64,000 nt of DNA from Acidobacteriota bacterium (GCA_020199905.1 JAIVJS010000004.1:1-64000); one strand, 5' to 3'; shown: positions 44,908 to 55,049, numbered from the stretch's first letter. A program made the numbers and translations. Notes: generated from the letters alone by a model not told the origin.

Positions 44908-46935
44908 TCACATCCTTCCCGGCTCGGGAATTCCCAAAAGCTCCAGGGCGCGGGACATCTCCCGCCTGAAAATACGCGCGACCGCCAGGCGTCGGTTCCG
45001 GAGGGCCGCGTCCGGCTCCTGCAGGATCGGGTGGCGGTGGTAGAACTGGTTGAAGCTCTGCGCGAGGGTAAATGCGTGGCGGGCGAGCGTCGAAAGCTCC
45101 AGCGACTCGACCGCCCGGTCGGCGACGTCCGGCAGCGAGGCGGCGTCCAGGAGCAGGGACCAGAGGTCGTCCTCCCAGGCGCCGTCCGGGGATGCCGCCT
45201 CGATGCCCTTCTCCTCGAGCTTCCGGAAAATGTTGCCCGCCCGTACGAGGGAGTACTGGAGATAGGGCCCCGTGTCGCCCTCGAAGTTCAGGGCCTCGTC
45301 GAAGTCGAAGGCGATGACCTTGTTGCGGCCGAATTTGAGGAGAAAATAGCGGAGCGCCCCCACGGCGATGGCGCGGGCATCGGTCTCGCCGTCCGAAGGG
45401 TCCTCGTTTCCGCGGCGTTTCCGGACCTCGCCGCGCGACCGCTCCAGAAGCAGCTCGACCAGATCGTCGGCTTTCACCCCGAGCCCCTTGCGGCCCGACA
45501 TCTCGACGTACGGCTTCTTCTCCTCCTCCGCCGAGAGGCGGTACTCCTCGCCGAACCGGTCGGCGAGCTCGCGGGCGGCCGCGGGCGAGAGGGCGACGAT
45601 CTCGTAGGAGAAGTGCGCGCTCCGGTCCGCCTCCGAGGCGAATCCGAGCACCCGGAGACCCTCGCGAACCACCTTCTGGGGATACGACTGGCGGACGTCG
45701 ATGACGTTCACGACGCGCTGCGCGCCCCCGAACGACGGAGCCCCGCTCTCCCCGCCCTCGTGCGCCGATCTCCAGACGGGATGGCGGCGCACGAATTCCG
45801 GCACCTCGCCGGCGTGCACCGTTCCCGAGTCCCAGGACGGGGGAAAGCGGACGTAGTCGAAGTCGATTCCGAGCAGGCCGAATTTCCAGAGCTGGTAGGC
45901 GATGTCCTTGGCGGTGTACGTGACCGTGCCGTTCGAGCGGACGAGGATCTTGTCCGGCTCTTCCATCCCGGCGAACTCCTCGGATTCGGACAGGCGGAGG
46001 ACCCAGCAGCCCGCATGCTTGCCCCCGCTCTCGAGAATGACCGCGCCCGAGCCGCGGAGCATCTCGAAGGCGCGGGACCAGAAGTTTTTCTTCAGGATGT
46101 CGCTCTCCCGCGGAAGCAGGTCGTAGGCGATTCCGATGCGCCCCATCGTCGCGAGATGGGAGGAAGACACCGCGTGCGCCACCGCGGCGGCGATGCGGGC
46201 GACTTCGTTGCCGCCCTCTTCGATCGCGTGCAGCACTTCGGACCGCCAGGCCTTCGTCTCGGGCCGCCCCTCGTACGTCCGGCCGACCTCGGCGTAGAGG
46301 TCCCAGCAGAGATACGCGAAGCCCTTGGGGTTGGGCTCCCCGCCCGGAAGCCGCGCTTCGGCGATGGCTTCGAGAGCCGCGGCTTCCGTCCGGACGCCGC
46401 CGATGTGGAGCATCCCCGCAACGACGTCCGCCACCTGCACGCCGGTGTCGTCCAGGTAGTTCTGAACCTCGACCTCACCTCCCAGAAAGCGGAGCGTCCG
46501 CACCAGCACGTCGCCGAGCACGGCGTTTCGCAGGTGCCCGATGTGCGCCGCTTTGTTCGGATTGATGTTCGTGTGCTCGACGACGGTCTTGCCGCCGCGC
46601 GGCGCCGCCGCCGGAGCGACCTCGGCGAGGGAGGCGGCGAACGCGGCGCGGTCGAGCGACGCGTTGACGTAGCCCCCGCCTTCGACGCGGACGCCCGAGA
46701 CGCCGGCGGGAGCCGAAACAGCCCCGGCGATTTCCGCGGCGATCGCGCGGGGCGCCTTCTTCAGCGCCTTCGCGAGGTCGAAGGCGACGGGGGACGCGAG
46801 ATCGCCGAGCGCCACGTTCGGGGGACGCTCGACGACGACGCGCTCGATCGAAACTCCGTAGAGTCGAAGCACGGCCTCCCCGAGCGCGAGCGCGAGGGCT
46901 CGACGCATCTCTTCGAGGGTCGGACTCTCCGGCAT
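44908..46935 (-). CDS. argS: Arginyl-tRNA synthetase
   Basis: 675 residues, longer than the ~577 of E. coli. Class I: the HIGH motif at 131-134 (NPNKAAHIGHLRNAVLGD) and a KMSKS-like MSGRKGLGVKADD. The N-terminal Add-1 domain (LGDLASPVAFDLAKALKKAP) and the C-terminal anticodon-binding DALR domain (LARHAFTLAQSFNQFYHRHPIL) are present. Charges tRNA-Arg. The KMSK motif is degenerate (GRKG), which is normal in many ArgRS. Confidence 0.96.
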   Translation of the reverse strand: MPESPTLEEMRRALALALGEAVLRLYGVSIERVVVERPPNVALGDLASPVAFDLAKALKKAPRAIAAEIAGAVSAPAGVSGVRVEGGGYVNASLDRAAFAASLAEVAPAAAPRGGKTVVEHTNINPNKAAHIGHLRNAVLGDVLVRTLRFLGGEVEVQNYLDDTGVQVADVVAGMLHIGGVRTEAAALEAIAEARLPGGEPNPKGFAYLCWDLYAEVGRTYEGRPETKAWRSEVLHAIEEGGNEVARIAAAVAHAVSSSHLATMGRIGIAYDLLPRESDILKKNFWSRAFEMLRGSGAVILESGGKHAGCWVLRLSESEEFAGMEEPDKILVRSNGTVTYTAKDIAYQLWKFGLLGIDFDYVRFPPSWDSGTVHAGEVPEFVRRHPVWRSAHEGGESGAPSFGGAQRVVNVIDVRQSYPQKVVREGLRVLGFASEADRSAHFSYEIVALSPAAARELADRFGEEYRLSAEEEKKPYVEMSGRKGLGVKADDLVELLLERSRGEVRKRRGNEDPSDGETDARAIAVGALRYFLLKFGRNKVIAFDFDEALNFEGDTGPYLQYSLVRAGNIFRKLEEKGIEAASPDGAWEDDLWSLLLDAASLPDVADRAVESLELSTLARHAFTLAQSFNQFYHRHPILQEPDAALRNRRLAVARIFRREMSRALELLGIPEPGRM

Positions 46936-46973
46936 GGCGGCACAATATACGTCGCGCGCCGCGGAAGGCCACG

Positions 46974-47273
46974 GTGCTCGGCAAGATCGTGGAGTTCGAG
47001 ATGGGCCGCCGTCTCGTCGTGCGGGACATCTCGTACGAGCCGAGCGCCGGGGAGCCGCTCGAGGGGCTCGGGATGGTCCTGACCTTCTCGGACCGCGAAT
47101 CGGGCTGCCTCGTGACGGTCGAGTTCGACGTTCCGGACGCGGGGCCGGAGTACGACCGGTACCGCGGAGAAGTCGGCTCGGGTTGGGATTCCAGCCTTCA
47201 GGATCTGAAGAGATATCTCGAGAGCCCGCGCGAGCGGCGGTTCTACATCGAGAGCGGTCTGCCGGAGAATTGA
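46974..47273 (+). CDS. Hypothetical protein, 99 residues
   Basis: From GTG 46974, opening MLGKIVEFEMGRRLVVRDIS. Predicted beta strands and acidic residues (VTVEFDVPDAGPEYDRYR, QDLKRYLESPRERRFYIES). No domain recognised. It sits divergent from argS and 9 bases before the DnaC-like gene, so co-transcription with it is likely. Confidence 0.6.
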   Translation: MLGKIVEFEMGRRLVVRDISYEPSAGEPLEGLGMVLTFSDRESGCLVTVEFDVPDAGPEYDRYRGEVGSGWDSSLQDLKRYLESPRERRFYIESGLPEN

Positions 47274-47282
47274 ACGGCTATT

Positions 47283-48026
47283 ATGGGGATCGTGGCATCC
47301 GATCCGGTTCCCTGCGGCGACTGCGGAGGCACGGGCTGGATCCTGGAAAACGTCGACGGGCGGAAGCTCGCTCGCTCCTGCGCCTGCCGCGACGGGATAC
47401 TGCGATCCGACCGCGTGGCCGCCGCGGGAATTCCAGAGCGATATCGCGTCTGCAACTTCGCCAACTTCTCGGACACCAACGCCTCGCTCAAGAAAGCCAA
47501 GTCGATCGCGCGGGAGTTCGTGGACACGTGGCCCGGCGTCGATGCCGGCCTCTTGCTTCTCGGCCCCTCCGGCCTCGGTAAGACCCATCTCGCCTGCGCC
47601 GTCCTGTCGGATCTCGTGTCGAAAAAGGGCGTGACGGGGTTGTACGTCGACTTCTCCGACCTCCTGATGAAGATTCAGACGAGCTTCCGCCCCGACGCGG
47701 ATCTCTCGAAGGAATCGATCCTCTCGCCGATGGCGGAGGCGGAGCTGCTGGTGCTGGACGAGCTGGGGACTTCGAAGCCGCACCCGTGGGTGCTCGACGT
47801 TCTCTACAACCTCCTGAACACGCGTTACAACCGCAAGAAGATCACCATCGCCACGTCGAACTTCGAGGACGAGCCCGACGTGAAATCGGGGGAGCGGGAC
47901 CGGCTGGAAGACCGCATCGGGAGCCGGATCCGCAGCCGCCTGTTCGAGATGTGCCTGATGGTCACCATGCGGGGAGAGGACTTCCGGCGGACCGTCGTGC
48001 AGGGCCAGATCCGATCGCGATTTTGA
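47283..48026 (+). CDS. DnaC-like AAA+ ATPase with zinc finger
   Basis: 247 residues. N-terminal zinc site C11, C14, C33, C35 (PCGDCGGTG, SCACRDG). Walker A GPSGLGKT (94-101), Walker B ELLVLDELG, and sensor region KKITIATSNFED. The C-terminus has GSRIRSRLFEMCLMV. DnaC/DnaI-type ATPases load the DnaB helicase or act in IS21-type transposition; with no transposase nearby, replication or repair is the better guess. The next gene's start overlaps its stop. Confidence 0.83.
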   Translation: MGIVASDPVPCGDCGGTGWILENVDGRKLARSCACRDGILRSDRVAAAGIPERYRVCNFANFSDTNASLKKAKSIAREFVDTWPGVDAGLLLLGPSGLGKTHLACAVLSDLVSKKGVTGLYVDFSDLLMKIQTSFRPDADLSKESILSPMAEAELLVLDELGTSKPHPWVLDVLYNLLNTRYNRKKITIATSNFEDEPDVKSGERDRLEDRIGSRIRSRLFEMCLMVTMRGEDFRRTVVQGQIRSRF

Positions 48027-50311
48027 GAGCGTTCCTCCCGCGGACGCCGGCGTCCGCTTTCCTCTGTTCCGTCCTCGCGGCACTCTGTCTCGCCTCCGGC
48101 TGCGCGAAATCGGTGCCGCCGCCGCGCCCCGCCTCGCCCCCGGAGGCCGCGGCGCCCCCGGCAGCCGTCGTTCCGACGCCGGCCCCGGCCACCCCCCGCG
48201 GCCCGAAGGCGGCGCCGCCGCTCGCCGCACCGGCGGCCGCGGCGCCGTCCGGCGTCCTTTTCGGAGTTGGCTTGAAGAGCGACCTCCCCGAGCTCGTGTA
48301 CGGACCCCCGGGGCGCCGCTGGCTCGTGGCCGCCTCGGGGCGCGCCGAGATCCTGCGGGGGCCGCTGCGCCTCCGCCCCGAGGGCCGCCGGGGGGTCTCG
48401 TTCCAGGTGCAGGCGGGCGCGTTCTCGCAGGAGGAGCCCGCCCGCCAGCTCGTCGACCGTCTGGCGCGGGAGTTCGCGACGCCTGGAACCGTCGCGTTTT
48501 CGGCGGACCGCGGCGTGTATCGCGCACTCCTCGGAAGCTTCCCGGATCGCGCGTCGGCCGACTCCTTCGCGGGGACCCTGCGGGCCGCCGGGCAGGATGC
48601 TCTCCCCGTGGAGGGCAGCGCGGCCGCCGCGCCGGGGGCGGCGGGCACGATCCTGGTGGCCGCCGAAGACGGAGCCGCGCGCCGTCTCGCCTCTCCGGTC
48701 GGGATCTACTCCGAGGGCTCGGACGGACCGGTTCTCTGGGAGAGCAAGCCCTACCGGGGGAGCCTCCGCGTTCTCGTCAACGCGCGGGGGACTTTGAATG
48801 TCGTCAACCGCGTGGACCTCGAGGAGTATCTGTACGGGGTCGTTCCGGCGGAGATGGGACCGAAGCGCTTCGACGAGCTCGAGGCGCTGAAGGCGCAGTC
48901 GGTCGCGGCGCGGACCTACGCGATGGCGCACCGCGGCCAGTTCGAGAGCGAAGGCTACGATCTCTGCGCCACCCCGAAGTGCCAGGTCTACTCCGGGCTC
49001 TCCTCCGAGGACCCGCTCTCGAACGCCGCCGTCGACGCGACGCGCGGTCTCGCGCTCGCCTCGGGAGGGCGGTTCGCCGACGCGCTCTTCATCTCGACGT
49101 GCGGCGGGCGGACGGAAGACGTCGAGAACGTGTTCGGCGAGACGCCCGTGCCGTACCTGGTGTCCGTGGCGTGCGGCGAGCTCGCGACGACGGAGCTGCC
49201 CGGCGCCGCCGTCGACCGCCGGGCGCCCGCGAAGGACCGCAACGCGCTCGAGTGGCGCGGCTACGTCCTGACGAAGCACGCGGGCCGCCGTCGGGCGACG
49301 CGCGCCGGCGCGCTCGAGACGGCGCAGCGCTGGGCAGGCGTGCCGGTCGACGGGGCGCCTCCCTCGACCCTGCATCCCTCCGCCGTCTATCCGTCGATCG
49401 TGAGCGCGTTCGCGCTCGCGCCTGCGCGAGCAGCCCACCTCCTGCCGGGCGACGAGCGTTACTACGCCGAGACGCCGGCCGTTTTCGGGCGGCTGGCGGG
49501 CGCCGGCCGCGACGCGTACGACTTTCTCCTCCGTTTCCGGTTCGGCGCCGGAGAATCGCTTCCGGCTCCCGACCGGAACCTGACCGAAGAAGAGTACGCG
49601 GGCCTGCTCCTGTCGGCGGCCATGCGCGCCGCCGGCGTTGTCGAGGGATCGGGCCGCTTCCTGCGCCGCGAAGGCGCCAACGTGTGGGTCAAGACGGCGG
49701 AAGGCCGGCTGGGGCTCCCGGTCGATCCGGAGCTGCCGCTCGCCCGGCGCGTCGGGGATCGCTTCCTGGCCGCCTCGAGCCTGACGCTTCGGTCGGGTGA
49801 CCGGCTCCGGTGGTGGAAGCGGGGCTCCGACGTCGTGGCGCTCTGGGTCGAGCTCGACGCGGCGGGTCCGTCCTTCGAGCGCGAGTCCTCCTGGACGGAG
49901 TGGGTCCGGCGCGTCTCGGGCCGCGAGCTCGCGCGCCGCATGGCCGCCCGCGTCGCCGGAACGGAAGTACGCGACATCCGGATCGTTCGCCGGAGCGCGT
50001 CCGGACGCGCGATCGAGATCCGCGTGGTCACCGATGCCGCGGAGGCGACGATGAAGCGGTTCGACCTGCGCCAGGCGCTCGAGATGCCCGACGCGCTCTT
50101 TACCGTCCAGCGGGTTCGCGGACCTCAGGGGGAGGCCGAGTTTCTCTTTCTCGGACGCGGATGGGGCCACGGCGTGGGCATGTGTCAGAACGGGGCATAT
50201 GGCATGGCCCTCGCGGGCGCGACCTACGACCGCATCCTCACGCACTACTACACCGGCATCCAGATCGTGCCGGCGTCGACCCTGTCCGCGGCGCCCCCCT
50301 CGACGCGCTGA
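48023..50311 (+). CDS. SpoIID/LytB-domain lipoprotein with SPOR domain
   Basis: 762 residues from TTG 48023, coupled to the upstream stop. Lipoprotein signal (LCSVLAALCLASGC). A Pro/Ala linker leads to a SPOR domain (VSFQVQAGAFSQEEPARQLVDRL, at ~125-200), which binds denuded peptidoglycan, then a SpoIID domain: LRVLVNARGTLNVVNRVDLEEYL, YGVVPAEMGPKRFDELEALK, SVAARTYAMAHRG, FISTCGGRTEDVENVFGE, and GRGWGHGVGMCQNGAYGMA at the C-terminus. SpoIID enzymes are lytic transglycosylases. The protein should remodel peptidoglycan at division sites. Confidence 0.9.
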   Translation: MRAFLPRTPASAFLCSVLAALCLASGCAKSVPPPRPASPPEAAAPPAAVVPTPAPATPRGPKAAPPLAAPAAAAPSGVLFGVGLKSDLPELVYGPPGRRWLVAASGRAEILRGPLRLRPEGRRGVSFQVQAGAFSQEEPARQLVDRLAREFATPGTVAFSADRGVYRALLGSFPDRASADSFAGTLRAAGQDALPVEGSAAAAPGAAGTILVAAEDGAARRLASPVGIYSEGSDGPVLWESKPYRGSLRVLVNARGTLNVVNRVDLEEYLYGVVPAEMGPKRFDELEALKAQSVAARTYAMAHRGQFESEGYDLCATPKCQVYSGLSSEDPLSNAAVDATRGLALASGGRFADALFISTCGGRTEDVENVFGETPVPYLVSVACGELATTELPGAAVDRRAPAKDRNALEWRGYVLTKHAGRRRATRAGALETAQRWAGVPVDGAPPSTLHPSAVYPSIVSAFALAPARAAHLLPGDERYYAETPAVFGRLAGAGRDAYDFLLRFRFGAGESLPAPDRNLTEEEYAGLLLSAAMRAAGVVEGSGRFLRREGANVWVKTAEGRLGLPVDPELPLARRVGDRFLAASSLTLRSGDRLRWWKRGSDVVALWVELDAAGPSFERESSWTEWVRRVSGRELARRMAARVAGTEVRDIRIVRRSASGRAIEIRVVTDAAEATMKRFDLRQALEMPDALFTVQRVRGPQGEAEFLFLGRGWGHGVGMCQNGAYGMALAGATYDRILTHYYTGIQIVPASTLSAAPPSTR

Positions 50312-50364
50312 CGCGCCAGACGACCGCGCCTGATCGTCCAGCGCGCCCCTTTCCTGCGCCGGGA

Positions 50365-51885
50365 CTACGGGAAAGTCACGGGGCACCCGCCGAACGCGTT
50401 CGTGTCCTGGATCGGCGCAAACGGCGTGTTGAGCGGATTCACGTACGTCTTGACGACGCCCGTTTGCGTGTCGGTGACCGTGAGGGTGACCTCCACGTTC
50501 GTCATCCCGCCGGCGAACACCCAGAACCGGGAGTTGAATCCGCAGCCTCGCACCACCTTGACGAACACTTCCACGTTGTCGGCCGAAAAGAACCAGAAGT
50601 GTCCCGTCGTGTCGGTCAGAGCGACGGGAATGCCGACCCCGGAGGCCTGGGCGCTCCGCCAGGAGGCCTGGACCTGGAACCGCCCGCCCGCGAGGCACAT
50701 CGTGGTCGACCCGACGCCGCACGGCAGCGGGGGGATCACGCCGCCCAGAGTGAGCCTGCGGATGCGCCCCGGCCCGAATTCCGTCACGAAGAGCTCCCGG
50801 CTCGTGCGATCGAACGCCATGTTCGTCGGGGTGATGAGATCGGAGGCCACCACGGTCGGAGGCGCCGAAGCGGGATTGAACAGGAGCAGCCGGCCGGGCG
50901 CATTGACGGACTGATTCACGGAAAACTCGAGCGCGAGGTACTCGTCTGCGGCGCCCACCACGGGCAGGACGTCGATGGCCGAGTTCAGCCCCGTCAGAAG
51001 CGCCGTGCTGGCTCCCGTCGCCGGATCCACGAGCCGGACTTCCGCCCGGCCCGGCGTGAACGGGAATCCGGTCAGAAAGGACACCAGGAACTGGCCGTTC
51101 GTGCTGCGGATGCTGTCGGGCACCGCATCCACCACGGGTGGCGGGGGCGAGGGGTTCGAAAGCGGCGCGAACGTGGCGGCCGTCACATAAACGCCGGTGA
51201 CGGGGTCGACGCTCTGAATCGCGTTCAGGCTCGCGTCGACGACGTAGAGCCGGCTTCCGAACGCCAGGATTCCGAACGGATTGGAGGAGCGCGGTCCGGT
51301 CAGGTCCGGAAAGTCCACCAGCAGCGAGACGCGAAGGGTCTCCGTCGCGGGGTTGTTGATCACGAGCTCGCGTCCGCCCTTCAACGCGACGTGCTGCGCC
51401 GGAGTCAGGACGAAGTTGCCGAAGGTGGAGTCAATCGAGGAGCTGAACCGCAGCTTGAGGACCGAGCTCAGGATCGGCGAGGCGGGGTTCGGGTTGGCGA
51501 TCTCGAGGCCGGGCGCGGCGCCCGGGAGACTCTCGTCGCCGGCGCCGATCACGAGGTACCACGCGTCGCCCAGCTGCTCGATGCCCGCGGGACCCGACGG
51601 GGAGTTCTCGCCGACGGCGGAGAGGCCGGACGGCAGACCGTCGAGGATCGTGGTCCGGGTCCCGTCGCGCTTGACGAGCGACACGCGGCCCGTGTTCGGC
51701 CCGGTCCCCGCCTCGCTGACGAGGAGGTTTCCGCCGGGCGTGAGCGAGATTTTCATCGGCGCCTTCAGGCCGGTCGCGAGCACGGTGCCCGTTTGCGCCC
51801 CGGCGTTTTCCGGCGCGAGAAGTGCGCCGAAGGCGAGGGCGACAGCGATCGAAGCCGCGATTCTCGGGGATTTCGCGTGAAACAT
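50365..51885 (-). CDS. Secreted ScyD/ScyE-like beta-propeller
   Basis: 506 residues with a signal peptide (MFHAKSPRIAASIAVALAFG, then APENAGAQ). A strong GGAGG precedes the ATG on the minus strand. The body looks like a ScyD/ScyE-type propeller: MKISLTPGGNLLVSEAG, GRVSLVKRDGTRTTILDGLP, PAGIEQLGDAWYLVIGAGD, NPFGILAFGSRLYVVDASLN. A C-terminal domain (CLAGGRFQVQASWRS, HFWFFSADNVEVFVKVVRGC) resembles the Acidobacteriota-type beta domain seen on many secreted proteins. Ligand unknown. Confidence 0.85.
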   Translation of the reverse strand: MFHAKSPRIAASIAVALAFGALLAPENAGAQTGTVLATGLKAPMKISLTPGGNLLVSEAGTGPNTGRVSLVKRDGTRTTILDGLPSGLSAVGENSPSGPAGIEQLGDAWYLVIGAGDESLPGAAPGLEIANPNPASPILSSVLKLRFSSSIDSTFGNFVLTPAQHVALKGGRELVINNPATETLRVSLLVDFPDLTGPRSSNPFGILAFGSRLYVVDASLNAIQSVDPVTGVYVTAATFAPLSNPSPPPPVVDAVPDSIRSTNGQFLVSFLTGFPFTPGRAEVRLVDPATGASTALLTGLNSAIDVLPVVGAADEYLALEFSVNQSVNAPGRLLLFNPASAPPTVVASDLITPTNMAFDRTSRELFVTEFGPGRIRRLTLGGVIPPLPCGVGSTTMCLAGGRFQVQASWRSAQASGVGIPVALTDTTGHFWFFSADNVEVFVKVVRGCGFNSRFWVFAGGMTNVEVTLTVTDTQTGVVKTYVNPLNTPFAPIQDTNAFGGCPVTFP

Positions 51886-52137
51886 GACGACCTCCTCGAT
51901 TAGCCCCAGGAGACTTCAGGCGATTGCGCCCTGGCCCGGGAGCGCCTGTGCCGCAACGTCCCACAAGAATGTTTGAGACGCAAGCTTTCCATCGGGCTTT
52001 TCCTGCGTTCCGGTGGTTTCGGGGGAAATCTAGATGATCGCTTTTGTTCACATCGTTTCTCAGCAAGCGCGCGCGGGGGGGACGCCTGCGCCCCCGTCTG
52101 GAGCCGCGGTCTTGCGGGCTCCGTTTAGAATAGGGAG

Positions 52138-53280
52138 GTGACGACGACCCAGGTAGCCGAGCGGGACGCCATTCTCCAGTCGGTCCGCGAGTTCGCGGAC
52201 GCGGAGATCCGGCCCCACGTCATGGAGTGGGACGAGGCGCAACATTTTCCCCTCGACGTCTTCCGGCAGCTGGGCGAGCTCGGATTCCTGGGCGTGCTCT
52301 TCCCGGAAGAGTACGGAGGCTCGGCGCTCTCGTACGGCGACTATGCCGCGATCGTCGAGGAGCTCGCCGCCGTCGACGCCTCGATCGCCCTGTCTCTGGC
52401 CGCCCACAATTCCCTCGGGTCGAATCACATCTTTCAATTTGGCAGCGAAGCCCAGCGGCGCCGCTACATTCCAAAGCTGGCGTCGGGGGAGTGGCTGGCG
52501 GCGTGGGGGCTCACGGAGCCGGAGGCCGGCTCCGACGCGAGCGGGACGAAGACGACCGGCGTCCGCGACGGCAACGACTGGGTGCTGAACGGGTCAAAAA
52601 ACTTCATCACGAACGCGTCGGTGGCGCAGGTCGCGGTTCTCATGGCGGTGACCGACCGCCCGGCGGGCAAGCACGGGATCTCGGCCTTCATCGTCGAGCT
52701 CGACAACCCGGGAATCCGCGTCGGCAAGAAGGAGAACAAGCTCGGCATGCGCGCCTCGGACACGTGCACGCTCGTCATGGAGGACTGCCGCATTCCGGCG
52801 GAGAACCTGCTCGGAAAAGAGGGCGGCGGGTTCGTGGACTCGATGAAGATCCTGGACGGCGGACGGATCTCGATCGCGGCGCTCTCGATCGGAATTGCCC
52901 GTGGCGCCTACGAGGCGTCGCTGCGATACGCGCAGCAGCGCCGCCAGTTCGGCCGGCCGATCTCGGAATTCGAGGCCATCCAGTTCTATCTCGCGGACAT
53001 GGCCACGGAGATCGACGCGGCGCGGCTCCTGACGATGCGCGCGGCCGCCGCGAAGGATTCGGGCGAAGAGGTGACGCGCTTCTCGGCGCAGGCGAAGCTC
53101 TATGCCTCGGAAGTCGCCGTGCGCGCCACTGAGAAGGCCATCCAGATCCATGGCGGCTACGGCTTCATCAAGGACTACCCGGTCGAGAAGTTCTATCGCG
53201 ACGTAAAGCTCTGCACGATCGGCGAGGGGACGAGCGAGATCCAGCGGCTCGTGATTGCGCGCAGCCTCCTCGGTTCCTGA
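52138..53280 (+). CDS. Acyl-CoA dehydrogenase
   Basis: 380 residues from GTG 52138, preceded by TTTAGAATAGGGAG, which mixes a -10-like word and a Shine-Dalgarno. Motifs: [42 protein letters not shown], and [22 protein letters not shown] with [19 protein letters not shown]-dependent alpha,beta-desaturation of an acyl-CoA. Its position by meaB and the epimerase suggests a short-chain, methyl-branched or propionyl-CoA route, but the chain length cannot be read from sequence. Confidence 0.93.
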   Translation: MTTTQVAERDAILQSVREFADAEIRPHVMEWDEAQHFPLDVFRQLGELGFLGVLFPEEYGGSALSYGDYAAIVEELAAVDASIALSLAAHNSLGSNHIFQFGSEAQRRRYIPKLASGEWLAAWGLTEPEAGSDASGTKTTGVRDGNDWVLNGSKNFITNASVAQVAVLMAVTDRPAGKHGISAFIVELDNPGIRVGKKENKLGMRASDTCTLVMEDCRIPAENLLGKEGGGFVDSMKILDGGRISIAALSIGIARGAYEASLRYAQQRRQFGRPISEFEAIQFYLADMATEIDAARLLTMRAAAAKDSGEEVTRFSAQAKLYASEVAVRATEKAIQIHGGYGFIKDYPVEKFYRDVKLCTIGEGTSEIQRLVIARSLLGS

Positions 53281-53287
53281 TCCCGCC

Positions 53288-54277
53288 TTGACCGCCCGTT
53301 CGCGTCCGCGTCCGGGAACTCCCGAGATCGTGGAAGGGGTTCTCGCCGGAAACCCGCGCGCGATCGGACGCGCGATCTCTGCGCTCGAGCGCGACGGGGG
53401 AGCCCCCGACCTGCTCGCCCCTCTGTTCGCGCACACGGGGCGGTCGCGCACCCTCGGGATCACCGGGCCGCCTGGCGCCGGCAAGTCGACTCTGGTGCAG
53501 CGGCTGGCTCAGGCCTACCGCAGGGGCGGGCGCCGGGTCGGCATCATCGCCGTCGACCCGTCCTCCCCGTACACGGGCGGCGCGATTCTCGGGGACCGCA
53601 TCCGCATGTCGGAGATCTACACGGACCCGGGCGTCTTCATCCGCTCCATGGCGACCCGGGGAGCGCTCGGGGGGCTTGCGCGTGCCACGTGGGACGCGGC
53701 GGATGTTCTGGATGCGGCGGGCTACGACGTCGTGATCCTCGAGACCGTCGGAGTGGGGCAGGGGGAAGTGGACATCGTGAAAGCCGCCGAGACCGTCGCC
53801 GTGGTGCTCGTGCCTGGCCTCGGAGACGACATCCAGGCGATCAAGGCCGGGATTCTCGAGATCGCGGACGTCTTCGTCGTCAACAAGGCGGACCGCGAAG
53901 GCGCTTCCCGCGCTGAAACGGAGCTGTCGATGATGCTCGACCTCGCGCCCCCGTCGGGGTGGCGGCCTCCGATCGTCCGCACCGTCGCCCCGTCCGCCTC
54001 GGGAGTCCCCGAGGCCGTCGACGCCTTCGCGCGCCACGCGGAACACCTTCGCTCGGGAACGGAGGGCGAGAGGCGCGCGCAGCGGCGCGCGCGAGCCCGG
54101 CTCCTGGCCGTTCTCGACGAGCGGTTCCGGCGCGAAGTCGAAGCGCCGTCGCGCGCCGGCGGCGGCCTGGCGGCGGCGGTGGCGCGCGTCGCGGCGCGGC
54201 AGGAAGATCCCCACGCCGCGTCGGCGCGCCTCTTCGAAGAGGTCGTGCGCGGCCGAGAGCGGAAGACCGACAGCTGA
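53288..54277 (+). CDS. meaB: Methylmalonyl-CoA mutase-associated GTPase MeaB/ArgK
   Basis: 329 residues from TTG 53288. G1/P-loop GITGPPGAGKST (57-68), then VDPSSPYTGGAILGDRIRM, the metal-region ETVGVGQGEVDI and base-binding NKADREGA. MeaB protects and reloads adenosylcobalamin-dependent methylmalonyl-CoA mutase. No mutase gene is in the window, so it must be elsewhere. The stop is inside a heptanucleotide array. Confidence 0.93.
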   Translation: MTARSRPRPGTPEIVEGVLAGNPRAIGRAISALERDGGAPDLLAPLFAHTGRSRTLGITGPPGAGKSTLVQRLAQAYRRGGRRVGIIAVDPSSPYTGGAILGDRIRMSEIYTDPGVFIRSMATRGALGGLARATWDAADVLDAAGYDVVILETVGVGQGEVDIVKAAETVAVVLVPGLGDDIQAIKAGILEIADVFVVNKADREGASRAETELSMMLDLAPPSGWRPPIVRTVAPSASGVPEAVDAFARHAEHLRSGTEGERRAQRRARARLLAVLDERFRREVEAPSRAGGGLAAAVARVAARQEDPHAASARLFEEVVRGRERKTDS

Positions 54278-54299
54278 CAGCTGAGAGCTGATAGCTTTT
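54272..54299. repeat. Heptanucleotide array between meaB and mce
   Basis: AGCTGAC, AGCTGAG, AGCTGAT, AGCTTTT. The first unit supplies the meaB TGA, and the last ends 4 bases before the next ATG. Confidence 0.88.
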
Positions 54300-54303
54300 C
54301 CGC

Positions 54304-54711
54304 ATGCCCGCCTACAGGATCGACCACATCGGCGTGGCGGTCGTCTCGATCGACGACGCGCTCGACGTTTACGGCGCGCTCGGCCTGGAGGTCGCCCACC
54401 GCGAGGAGGTGCCGTCGCAGAAGGCGCGGACGGCGTTTCTTCCGGTCGGGGAGAGCCGGATCGAGCTCCTGGAGCCCATGACGGAGGACTCGCCTGTCGC
54501 GAAGTTCCTGGCGAAGCGCGGGCCCGGGGTCCACCACGTGTGTTTTTCGGTCGACGACATCGAGAAAGCGCTCGAGGATCTGGCGTCCCGCGGCTTTCGG
54601 CTCCTGCACCGCGCCGCCGTGGCCGGGGCCGACGGGAAGAAAGTCGCGTTCCTCCATCCGGACGCCGGTCACGGCCTTTTGATCGAGCTGTCGCAGGCGG
54701 CGGCGCCGTGA
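54304..54711 (+). CDS. mce: Methylmalonyl-CoA epimerase
   Basis: 135 residues, VOC fold. Metal ligands likely in IDHIGVAV, VHHVCFSVDDI and LLIELSQ; also VPSQKARTAFLPVGESRIELLEP. It interconverts (S)- and (R)-methylmalonyl-CoA, connecting propionyl-CoA carboxylation to the mutase step, and fits the neighbouring meaB. The stop overlaps the next start (GTGA). Confidence 0.94.
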   Translation: MPAYRIDHIGVAVVSIDDALDVYGALGLEVAHREEVPSQKARTAFLPVGESRIELLEPMTEDSPVAKFLAKRGPGVHHVCFSVDDIEKALEDLASRGFRLLHRAAVAGADGKKVAFLHPDAGHGLLIELSQAAAP

Positions 54712-55034
54712 AGCCCGGCGACTTCGTTCTGGTCGCCCTCGTCAATCCGCGCGAGAAGTTCTGGGGACTCCTCCGGGAGAGAGACGCCACCGGGGTCATC
54801 GTCCGGGGGCTCTCGCTCGAAGGATTCGAGGGTTGGGTGAGGGAGATCGCCCACAAGGAGCCGCTCACGTTCTTTCCGGCGACCGTGTTCTTTCCGTTGC
54901 ACCGCGTCGAGAGAATCTTCGCGGACGAGCCGGCGGGAGAGCTCCCGTCGTTCGCGGACCGGTTTCAGCGCGCGGTGGGCGAGGACGCCCGCTACCACCT
55001 GACTCCCGTCCCGGACACGCTCGAAGGCTCCTGA
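54708..55034 (+). CDS. Hypothetical protein coupled to mce
   Basis: 108 residues from GTG 54708. Opening MKPGDFVLVALVNPREKFWG, then VRGLSLEGFEGWVREIAHKE, and TFFPATVFFPLHRVERIFAD. Reads as a small beta-barrel, RNA- or ligand-binding-like domain, but I cannot assign a family. Its coupled start suggests a link with acyl-CoA metabolism or translation of mce. Confidence 0.65.
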   Translation: MKPGDFVLVALVNPREKFWGLLRERDATGVIVRGLSLEGFEGWVREIAHKEPLTFFPATVFFPLHRVERIFADEPAGELPSFADRFQRAVGEDARYHLTPVPDTLEGS

Positions 55035-55049
55035 CGGACGAGCGCCCGA

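Noticed and set aside
47283..48026. IstB-type transposition helper
   Set aside because: No IstA transposase or terminal inverted repeats in the neighbourhood; the zinc finger and gene context favour a housekeeping DnaC-like ATPase.
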